Below, piece by piece: positions 1 to 5,971 of a stretch of 8,840 nt of DNA. Source of the stretch: Planctomycetota bacterium. Lineage in GTDB: Bacteria > Planctomycetota > PUPC01 > JACPCR01. The stretch covers positions 1 through 8,840 of the forward strand of contig JASLXP010001096.1 in assembly GCA_030740295.1 (NCBI GenBank). The letters run 5' to 3'. The notes under the pieces are model-generated. The model saw only the letters and a list, made by a program, of their open reading frames with translations. It had not been told where the DNA came from and searched no databases. How positions within the stretch are numbered: position 1 is the first letter of the stretch; each line of letters starts with the position of its first letter. The translations under genes were made by a program, and so were the position numbers.

Positions 1-2
1 GT

Positions 3-50
3 GAATGGTGGAATGGTGGAAGATTGGAATGGTGGAAGATTGGAGTGGAG
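3..50. repeat. 16-bp tandem repeat, two perfect copies plus partial copies
   Basis: The unit GAATGGTGGAAGATTG occurs perfectly at 11-26 and 27-42. A partial copy (GAATGGTG) precedes it at 3-10 and a degenerate one (GAGTGGAG) follows at 43-50. The stretch is purine-rich, has no open frame of its own, and may continue left of the window. Such word-like degenerate repeats are common between genes in some planctomycete-like genomes; that comparison is from general knowledge, while the repeat itself is read directly. Confidence 0.8.
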
Positions 51-78
51 GAAGAGCGGAAGGGAAATTTAGAAGTTT

Positions 79-106
79 GAAGGCCTGACGATTAGCAGGC
101 TTTCTT
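79..106 (+). terminator. possible intrinsic terminator of a gene left of the window
   Basis: Positions 79-87 can pair with 96-104 in a 9-bp stem (one G-U pair) around the 8-base loop ACGATTAG. The core is GGCCTG/CAGGCT. A short T-rich run (TTTCTT, 101-106) overlaps and follows the 3' arm. This fits a weak rho-independent terminator. The gene it would serve is outside the window, so the role is inferred. Confidence 0.4.
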
Positions 107-130
107 ACTCATTACTCATTACGCATTACG
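105..130. repeat. 7-bp-period degenerate repeat before the first gene
   Basis: The words TTACTCA, TTACTCA, TTACGCA and TTACG follow one another directly, a 7-base period over about 26 bases. The repeat ends 10 bases before the ATG of the YjbQ-family gene, where an SD sequence would normally lie. It resembles the 7/8-base word array at the right end of the window in style but not in sequence. Confidence 0.7.
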
Positions 131-140
131 TGCCACGCCC

Positions 141-566
141 ATGTCAGCTTACTCCTCCGAAATCCAACTCAGCACTCGCGGCGATTCCGATATCCATGAC
201 ATATCCGAATCGCTCCAGCGTATCGTCGGCGAGAGCGGCATCCGGACGGGGCAGGCCACCGCGATGGTCGTCGGCTCCACCGCGGCACTATCGACGCTTG
301 AGTATGAACCCGGGCTGGTGAACCACGACATCGCGGCCGCACTCGAGAAGATTGCCCCGGAAAACGGCACCTACGAACACGAGAAGACGTGGAACGACGA
401 CAACGGCCACAGCCATGTCAGAGCCACACTGATCGGGCCGTCGCTGGCGATGCCGGTCGTGGATGGCCGCATCCCCTTCGGTACCTGGCAACAGGCCGTA
501 TTGATTGACTGTGATACCCGCGGGAGAAACCGGAAGATTGTCGTGACCGTTGTCGGGCAGCATTAG
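141..566 (+). CDS. YjbQ/UPF0047 family protein (secondary thiamine-phosphate synthase-type)
   Basis: This 141-residue protein covers the full length of the YjbQ (UPF0047) family. Members are small trimeric cytoplasmic proteins, annotated as secondary thiamine-phosphate synthases because some show weak activity of that kind; the true physiological role is unsettled. Visible family signatures are STAALSTLEYEPGL (46-59), His80 in YEHEKTW, NGHSH with the conserved His92 (88-92), the GPSLAMPVVDGRIPFGTWQ segment (99-117) and the closing R-x-R-x-IVVTVVG (129-139). The EYEPGL and NGHSHVRA wording recalls the subtype common in archaea and some deep-branching bacteria more than the E. coli form; this is from memory. 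The ATG at 141 has no SD sequence and follows a C-rich stretch, but it gives the normal family N-terminus. It stands alone, with 186 bases before the next gene. Confidence 0.9.
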   Translation: MSAYSSEIQLSTRGDSDIHDISESLQRIVGESGIRTGQATAMVVGSTAALSTLEYEPGLVNHDIAAALEKIAPENGTYEHEKTWNDDNGHSHVRATLIGPSLAMPVVDGRIPFGTWQQAVLIDCDTRGRNRKIVVTVVGQH

Positions 567-752
567 CCCGCCGGTCGCCGCTGTGGCTATCAGAGGCCAG
601 TGCGCGGGAAGGAACATTACTTTGGCCTTCGGCAGAGATTCGGTTGCGGTAGAGGTCAGTTCGTAAGAGAAAGACTTCGGAGCCTGAGCCAGAAGTGATT
701 TGCTTCCTCAGGGCTTTGTGAGAACGCCATCTACTTCCAGGAAAGGGGACCC

Positions 753-1694
753 ATGACCATTCAAGAACAGCTCAGATGGGATCAGGTCAACGATGAAGCG
801 TTGAGTATCTACAAGGCGATCGGGGTCGACTACCTCACCATCTATCCGCCACCGGAACTGCACAGTCGAAAAGAGCACACGGATTACTTCAAACAGACGC
901 GCAAACTCGCCGAGTCGCACGGGCTCAAGCTGCATAATGTCGCTTACGGCGGGTGGGATGAGTTCACACTGGGGCTGCCAGATCGTGATGAAAAGATCGA
1001 AGAATGGTGTGACATCATCCGAAGCCTCGGCGAAGCCGGCATCCCAACTCTTGGCTACAATTTCAAACCGATTGGAAATTTTCGGACCAAGTCGGATATC
1101 GGACGCGGCGGCGTGAGCTACAGCACGTTCGTGTACGACGAATTGATGGCAGATCCTCCGGACGTGCCCCACAAGCACATCACCGAAGAAAAGCTCTGGG
1201 CTAACCTCCAGCACTTCCTCCACAAGGTCGTTCCCGTTGCCGAAGAGGCAGGGGTGCGGATGGCCCTGCATCCGGACGACCCTCCGATTCCCGAACCGAT
1301 TGGCGGCGCGGCCAGGATCGTCTCGACCCTCGACCAGTATCAGCGCATCTTTGACGAGGCGCGAAGCGATTCCAATGCGATGCTTTTCTGCCAGGGCTGC
1401 GTTGCGGAAATGGGCGAGAATGTTCCCGGCGCCATTCGACGGGTCGGCTCGCAGAACAAAATCGTCTACGTCCATTTCAGAAATATCCGCGGCACGCCGA
1501 AAGATTTCCGGGAGGTCTTTCTGGACGAAGGGGACGTCGATATGCTGGAGGCCATGCGAACCTACAAAGAGATTGGATTTGAAGGCCCCTTCATGATGGA
1601 CCACACGCCCTCATTCCCACAGCCGAGCGCAACCTTCGTCGGCCGCGCCTTCGCCGTTGGCTACATCCGGGCAACGATTCAGGCAGTTTACTGA
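753..1694 (+). CDS. Mannonate dehydratase (UxuA) family TIM-barrel protein, short form
   Basis: A 313-residue cytoplasmic protein of the UxuA/xylose isomerase-like TIM-barrel superfamily. UxuA proper dehydrates D-mannonate to 2-keto-3-deoxygluconate in hexuronate breakdown. The motifs follow the family order: YNFKPIGNFRT (102-112), PVAEEAGVRMALHPDDPP (161-178), CQGC (213-216), VHFRN (240-244), DEGDVDMLEAM (258-268) and MMDHTP (281-286). The metal ligands expected from UxuA are His173, Cys213, His241 and Asp283, and all are present. Two differences stand out. It is about 80 residues shorter than E. coli UxuA, mainly through loss of the segment before the second half of the barrel. The RPDHGH motif of UxuA reads MMDHTP, without its Arg and second His. 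Substrate is therefore uncertain. The ATG has a good SD (AGGAAAGGGG, 739-748). It converges on the aldolase gene, 34 bases away. Confidence 0.85.
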   Translation: MTIQEQLRWDQVNDEALSIYKAIGVDYLTIYPPPELHSRKEHTDYFKQTRKLAESHGLKLHNVAYGGWDEFTLGLPDRDEKIEEWCDIIRSLGEAGIPTLGYNFKPIGNFRTKSDIGRGGVSYSTFVYDELMADPPDVPHKHITEEKLWANLQHFLHKVVPVAEEAGVRMALHPDDPPIPEPIGGAARIVSTLDQYQRIFDEARSDSNAMLFCQGCVAEMGENVPGAIRRVGSQNKIVYVHFRNIRGTPKDFREVFLDEGDVDMLEAMRTYKEIGFEGPFMMDHTPSFPQPSATFVGRAFAVGYIRATIQAVY

Positions 1695-1728
1695 AGCCAC
1701 CGGGGAAGGTTCCTGTGCTTTCGCCGCC

Positions 1729-2808
1729 TCACCTCTCAAACAAGGTCTTTCCAGTACTCTTAAGCGCGTCGCAGGCTTGTTTGGTCCGGTCGGCCATGCT
1801 GGCTTCGGCGAGCTTCAGGTAGGCGCGGGGGTCATACTTCTTCTTGTTGCCAACCTCGCCGTCGATTTTGAGGACTTCCTCGTAGCTCTTGAAAAAGTGA
1901 TCCGCTACGGCGCGTGAAAACGCGTACTGCATGTCTGTATCCACGTTCATCTTTACCACGCCGTAATTGAGGGTTTCGTGAATCTCGTCAATGGATGATC
2001 CCGAGCCGCCGTGGAAGACGAGATCGAAGTGCGCATCCTCTCCGAATTCATCCTTCAGTCTTGCCTGGCCGTCCCTGAGGATGCCGGGCTCGAGCTTTAC
2101 CACGCCGGGTTTGTAGTGGCCGTGAACGTTGCCAAAAGTGGCGGCGAACATGTAACGCGCGCCTTCGACTTCTCCAAGGCGTTTGTACACGTAAGCCATG
2201 TCTTCCGGGGTGGTGTACAGCTTGTCGGCAGGGGTATCGTCGCTGCCAGCGGCGCCGTCTTCTTCGCCACCAACCACGCCGGCTTCTACCTCTAGGATCT
2301 GGCCGATCTTGCTCATGCGAGCGAGGAGCGGTACGGCGAGATCCATGTTCTTTCTCAGGCCGGAACCGGTGATGTGTTTTCCGTTTTCGTCTTCATCGTC
2401 TTCGATGCCCGAGCCGTCAAACATGTGGCTGTTGAACAGGGGCGCGCCTCCCGCGGCTACCCGTCGTTCGCTTTCTTCCACGAGCGGAACGAAAAAGGAC
2501 TCCAGCTTTTCCGGCATACAGTGATCCGTATGAACGGCCACAAAGATGTCGTAGCGCTCGGCCGCTCGATGGATGTGTTCGGCTATCGAAATCGCACCCA
2601 GAACGGCGTCTTTGATGCCCTGGCCGCTGGCGAATTCCCCGCCGCCTGTGGAGACCTGGATGATGCCGTCACTCTCTTTCTGAGCGAAGCCCCAGAGCGC
2701 AGCGTTGGCAGTAGTTTCAGAGGTGACGTTTACCGCGGGATATGCGTAATGATTCTGCTGCGCGCTGTCGAGCATTCGGCAATACTGTTCGTGATTTGTT
2801 ACTGGCAT
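1729..2808 (-). CDS. fbaA: Class II (zinc-dependent) fructose-bisphosphate aldolase
   Basis: The enzyme cleaves fructose 1,6-bisphosphate to dihydroxyacetone phosphate and glyceraldehyde 3-phosphate in glycolysis and runs in reverse in gluconeogenesis; it is cytoplasmic. The 359 residues match the length of E. coli FbaA. Motifs in order are YPAVNV (23-28), VHTDHC (92-97) with catalytic Asp95 and zinc ligand His96, the loop motif GGEEDG (180-185) following EVEAG, FGNVHGHYKPG (225-235) with zinc ligand His230, FHGGSGSS (265-272) with His266, and NYGVVKMNVDTD (281-292), which binds phosphate. This is the class IIA, E. coli-like form. An Asp/Glu-rich stretch (GIEDDEDENGK, 134-144) precedes the MSKIG helix. 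The start has a good SD on the minus strand (AGGAAG, 2823-2818, nine bases away). It diverges from the exporter operon and converges on the UxuA-like gene, so it is probably transcribed alone. Confidence 0.97.
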   Translation of the reverse strand: MPVTNHEQYCRMLDSAQQNHYAYPAVNVTSETTANAALWGFAQKESDGIIQVSTGGGEFASGQGIKDAVLGAISIAEHIHRAAERYDIFVAVHTDHCMPEKLESFFVPLVEESERRVAAGGAPLFNSHMFDGSGIEDDEDENGKHITGSGLRKNMDLAVPLLARMSKIGQILEVEAGVVGGEEDGAAGSDDTPADKLYTTPEDMAYVYKRLGEVEGARYMFAATFGNVHGHYKPGVVKLEPGILRDGQARLKDEFGEDAHFDLVFHGGSGSSIDEIHETLNYGVVKMNVDTDMQYAFSRAVADHFFKSYEEVLKIDGEVGNKKKYDPRAYLKLAEASMADRTKQACDALKSTGKTLFER

Positions 2809-2890
2809 TTTGCTTGTCTTCCTATGTGATTCAGGTTAGGACGGAAGCGAATATGTGGATGTTTTTCCGGATTGCAACCGGGGTGACTGC
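2809..2890. promoter_or_regulatory. shared upstream region of divergent aldolase and exporter genes
   Basis: The aldolase (-) and the exporter operon (+) start back to back, so promoters for both should lie here or inside the neighbouring coding sequence. The space is 82 bases if the + gene starts at TTG 2891 and only 46 if it starts at GTG 2855. It carries the aldolase SD (CTTCCT on + at 2818-2823) and GGGGTGA (2880-2886) before the TTG. No convincing -35/-10 pair or operator could be read, so the regulatory role is positional inference. Confidence 0.3.
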
Positions 2891-4885
2891 TTGAAAGAGA
2901 TATCGGTATTTCTGTTTGCGATTCAAGTGCTGGCGGCATCAGTATTTGCGGAGGGATTGATCGTCGAGCCAGTCCCATTCTGGAACGGCAAGATTCGAGA
3001 AGGCCGGTGGGCAGGCGCGCATCTGTTCCTCAAGAACGAGGGTGAGAATCCAAATATTCTGGCGATCGACGCATGGCTGTCGACGACCACTTTCGATGAC
3101 GTCCATTATCGCAAGATCGTGCAGTTGCCGGTCGGGTCGGTGAAGCGCGTTCCGTTTTATCTGCGCGGCAGTTTCAAACCGGACGAGATGCGCTTTGAAT
3201 GTCGCGACGCGGAATCGGGCAAGAGAATCAGATCCCTTGCTATTGAGGTCTCTTCCATGAGCAGCCCCGTTCATATGGCCGTGGTGGGCAGGCCCGTTCC
3301 GTTTCTGGATGAGGAGACGCTTGCGGCCTTGAAGGAGGTATCCCCGGAGAAAACGGGGGACGGATTCACCCTCGCCCGGATGGACATGCTCCCTGAGCGC
3401 AGTGAAGGCCTGGACAGCCTGGACATCCTCGTGCTCGGTGAATCGCGGTTCGAAGAATTGAACGCCAGTCAGGCCGAGGCGATTCACAGTTGGGTGGAGA
3501 GGGGCGGTATTCTTCTATTAGCGCCGGGACGTTTCTGGCAGTCGCTGGCGAACAAGCTGCCCGTGAGCCTGCTGCCGGCGCGGAACTTCAGATCTGTGGA
3601 TGACCTCGGAGAAGAAGGCGTGGACGGGCCAGATGCCGGAGCCCGTTTTCGCTTTGACGCGGTCGTAGAACCTGAAAACGACAGGGACTTCGGCGTGCCC
3701 GTTTACCGCTGGCTGAGAGGGCGGGGAACGGTCTGCCTGCTGGCCTGTCTGCCTGCCCAGATTGGCGAGACCCCGAAGGGGGAGGTTCAGAGACTTTGGA
3801 AGGGCATCCTCAAGCTGAGAAGAGACAACTCCAGCGAGGAATCTCAAAATCACGGTTACCTGAATCCGGAGCCTGCACTGGGGGGCCTGCTCGCCAGCCG
3901 CGGGTCCGGAAGCGTCGGGCTCGGGTGGGCCCTGCTTTTTATTGTCGTATACCTCTGCATCGTCGGGCCGGGCGACATGATCCTGGTGCGCAAATTGAAA
4001 CGGCCCGTGCTGACATGGGTGACATTTCCATTACTGGTGGTGGTCTTTTCCGGATTCTCTTACTGGCGCACCTATTCCACGAAGGCCGGCCCCATGCGAG
4101 TGCGGCAACTTTCCATTGTGGACGTTTCGTCCATTCGCAATGTCCGTCACATTCGGACGTGGACGAATGTCTTTTCACAGCAGAATCGGAAGTATCAGCT
4201 CCGCACAAAAGTGGAAGGCGGTCTGTGGAGCTCTGCGGGAAATTGGCAGACCTCGGGAATCGGCAGCCGGGCCGTCGCAATGCAGGAGCACCAGGCGGCT
4301 TCCATGAATACGAAGATTCCTATCTGGACTTCCCGGCTGATGCGGGTGGACCACACCCTCGAGGGCGAATGGCTGAAGGCAACCGTGACCGAAAACGAAG
4401 TGACTATCGAGCTGGATGCCGGGCCCGGCATGACGCTTACCAACTGCGCGCTGATTCACGGGGACGAGGTCGTCATTCTTCCGGATGAACTGAGCAGCGG
4501 CGGGACGCTTAATTTTCCCCGGCGATCGAACCTGAAACTGCAGCCCTGGCTGTCTGGCATCGCACAGAAGGGGCCATTGCCTTTCCTGAAGTATGGGAAC
4601 CAGCATTGTACCAGGGAGCAGGCTCGCAGAGTTCTTTACCTTTTTTCGTTCCACTCTCAGTGGGAATCAGACGTCAGCCAAATGATGACCCAGCACCAGG
4701 ATCAGATTCAGAACGACTGGTTTCTGGACCTCTCTGAACTCAGCAGAGAGAGATACTGTTTTCTGGCCTGGGTAAATCAGGCCGCGGTCGACATAGAATA
4801 CGTGGATGCCGATCCCAGGCTGGAATCGATGACCCTTGTCCGATTTTGTTTTCCTTTGGAACTGACTGAGGAAACTGAAGAATGA
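2891..4885 (+). CDS. GldG-like exported membrane protein of an ABC-2 exporter operon
   Basis: A 664-residue protein resembling the membrane partner found beside ABC-2 exporters (GldG-like, with an inactive glutamine-amidotransferase-like fold). Numbering is from TTG 2891. Residues 1-20 form a signal peptide ending VFA before EG. An exported beta-rich domain follows. A Rossmann-like segment at 176-213 (LDILVLGESRFEEL, then SWVERGGILLLAPG) has no catalytic Cys in the usual place. Two helices, at about 342-359 (LLFIVVYLCIVGPGD) and 373-391, flank the basic loop VRKLKRP, which should face the cytoplasm. About 270 residues at the C-terminus should be outside. The TTG is preferred because GGGGTGA (2880-2886) is a near-perfect SD and gives a clean signal peptide. 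GTG 2855 would add 12 polar, partly acidic residues (676 in all). Its stop overlaps the ATPase start (ATGA), implying translational coupling. Family placement is good; function is inferred. Confidence 0.8.
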   Translation: MKEISVFLFAIQVLAASVFAEGLIVEPVPFWNGKIREGRWAGAHLFLKNEGENPNILAIDAWLSTTTFDDVHYRKIVQLPVGSVKRVPFYLRGSFKPDEMRFECRDAESGKRIRSLAIEVSSMSSPVHMAVVGRPVPFLDEETLAALKEVSPEKTGDGFTLARMDMLPERSEGLDSLDILVLGESRFEELNASQAEAIHSWVERGGILLLAPGRFWQSLANKLPVSLLPARNFRSVDDLGEEGVDGPDAGARFRFDAVVEPENDRDFGVPVYRWLRGRGTVCLLACLPAQIGETPKGEVQRLWKGILKLRRDNSSEESQNHGYLNPEPALGGLLASRGSGSVGLGWALLFIVVYLCIVGPGDMILVRKLKRPVLTWVTFPLLVVVFSGFSYWRTYSTKAGPMRVRQLSIVDVSSIRNVRHIRTWTNVFSQQNRKYQLRTKVEGGLWSSAGNWQTSGIGSRAVAMQEHQAASMNTKIPIWTSRLMRVDHTLEGEWLKATVTENEVTIELDAGPGMTLTNCALIHGDEVVILPDELSSGGTLNFPRRSNLKLQPWLSGIAQKGPLPFLKYGNQHCTREQARRVLYLFSFHSQWESDVSQMMTQHQDQIQNDWFLDLSELSRERYCFLAWVNQAAVDIEYVDADPRLESMTLVRFCFPLELTEETEE

Positions 4886-5847
4886 CCTCAAGCAAACCTC
4901 AACTCATTAATCCGGAAACAGCCGTAAAGACTTCAGGGCTGTCACGTAAATTCGGCGCGCTGCATGCCGTCAGGAACCTTGATATCACCATCGGCCGCGG
5001 AGATATCTGCGGCTTCATCGGTCCCAACGGCGCCGGCAAGACGACGACTCTGAAAATGCTCTCCACGCTGCTCGAGCCTTCATTCGGCAGCGCCCAGGTG
5101 TTTGGTTACGACGTGGTGAAAAGTCCGGCAGAGGTCCGACGGCTGGTGGGTTACATGCCGGATCAGTTCGGCCTCTATCGGGACATGGTGGCCGGCGAGT
5201 ACCTGGATTTCTTCGCCGCGGCTTACGGGCTCACGTCTGCCGAAAGACGAACCATCATCGGCGATGTCCTCGAACTGACGGATCTGAAAGACAAGAAGGA
5301 AGAGCCTATCTCCGCGCTCTCTCGCGGCATGCAGCAGCGGCTCAGCCTGGCACGGGTGCTCGTGCATGACCCTGACCTGCTGCTGCTCGATGAGCCGGCC
5401 TCCGGGCTCGACCCGCGTGCCCGTATCGAAATTCGCGCGCTGCTCTCGGAGCTGAGCCAGATGGAAAAGACGATCTTCATTTCTTCGCACATCCTTACTG
5501 AACTGGCGCAGATGTGTAACAAGGTCGTCATCATCGAACAGGGCAAAGTCCTCTTCGCGGGAACGGTGGAAGCGCTCCACGAAAAACTTGCGCCGCAGAT
5601 CATCGTGCACATCAAGGTAAAAGAGAACGCCGATCAGGCGGAGGATATCCTGTTGGAAACGGCGGAGGTGGAATCCACCGAGCGCGACGAAGATTCATTT
5701 ACAGTGACCTTGCTTCCTGAGGTAGAAGATGCCGCATTCCTTGCCACCTTGCTTATCGAGGAGGAGATACAACTTCTCAGCTTTACACCGGAGGAGGCCC
5801 ATCTCGAAGACGCATTCATGCGCATCACTGAAGGGAAGGTTTCCTGA
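4882..5847 (+). CDS. ABC transporter ATP-binding protein (ABC-2 exporter type)
   Basis: This 321-residue cytoplasmic ATPase powers the neighbouring permease. All nucleotide-binding motifs are intact: Walker A GPNGAGKT (47-54), Q-loop Gln95 in YMPDQFGLYRDM, signature LSRGMQQRL (146-154), Walker B LLLLDEP (166-172) with catalytic Glu171, D-loop SGLD (174-177) and switch His203 in SSHIL. The core ends near residue 230. About 90 further residues (238-321), rich in Glu and ending EEAHLEDAFMRITEG, form the C-terminal extension typical of CcmA/NatA/GldA-like exporter ATPases. The ATG at 4882 overlaps the preceding stop by four bases and has GAGGAAA (4868-4874) as SD, so it is coupled to the GldG-like gene. 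The next gene, its permease, lies 124 bases away behind a palindromic element. The substrate cannot be told from the sequence. Confidence 0.96.
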   Translation: MTSSKPQLINPETAVKTSGLSRKFGALHAVRNLDITIGRGDICGFIGPNGAGKTTTLKMLSTLLEPSFGSAQVFGYDVVKSPAEVRRLVGYMPDQFGLYRDMVAGEYLDFFAAAYGLTSAERRTIIGDVLELTDLKDKKEEPISALSRGMQQRLSLARVLVHDPDLLLLDEPASGLDPRARIEIRALLSELSQMEKTIFISSHILTELAQMCNKVVIIEQGKVLFAGTVEALHEKLAPQIIVHIKVKENADQAEDILLETAEVESTERDEDSFTVTLLPEVEDAAFLATLLIEEEIQLLSFTPEEAHLEDAFMRITEGKVS

Positions 5848-5873
5848 AACAGCCGAATTTGCAGCTCTCGTTA

Positions 5874-5943
5874 CCACAGGCTGCTGCTGCCAGCCTGCAG
5901 GCTCATATTAGTTTAACCTGGCTCACAGGCTGGCAGCCTGTGG
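5874..5943. repeat. REP-like double palindrome between ATPase and permease genes
   Basis: The right half, 5924-5942, is a near-perfect palindrome: CACAGGCTG, central G, CAGCCTGTG. The left half, 5874-5897 (CCACAGGCTG, then CTGCTG, then CCAGCCTG), is the inverse of the right half with six extra bases. The two halves can therefore also pair in one large stem around an AT-rich loop. A further 12-bp palindrome, AGCCTGCAGGCT, lies at 5892-5903. The element is non-coding and sits inside an operon. It looks like a REP/BIME-type unit that could stabilise the upstream mRNA or lower permease expression. The structure is seen; the role is inferred. Confidence 0.75.
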
Positions 5944-5971
5944 CCACACCATGTAAACGAAAACCCCACCC

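Noticed and set aside
674..696. Hairpin ACTTCGG...CC(A)GAAGT between the YjbQ and UxuA-like genes
   Set aside because: The stem is short with a bulge and has no T run after it, so it is not a convincing terminator. The rest of 567-752 shows nothing beyond the SD of the next gene.
708..1604. Long open frame on the minus strand (298 codons) opposite the UxuA-like gene
   Set aside because: It mirrors the codon structure of the + strand gene, which has an SD sequence and clear family motifs. The minus frame shows no recognisable domain.
1700..1714. Terminator between the convergent UxuA-like and aldolase genes
   Set aside because: Only GGAA-GG-TTCC can pair, with a two-base loop and no T run; too weak to call.
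2374..2829. Open frame on the + strand opposite the start of the aldolase gene
   Set aside because: It lies fully antisense to well-conserved aldolase sequence and shows no family motif.
3796..4488. 230-codon + frame inside the GldG-like gene
   Set aside because: It is an out-of-frame shadow rich in Arg, Gly and His. The main frame there encodes the helix pair and the GPGD and basic-loop pattern expected of the family.
5951..5956. ATGTAA start-stop codon pair upstream of the permease
   Set aside because: It could in principle act as a minimal upstream ORF, but there is no SD and one such hexamer is easily due to chance.
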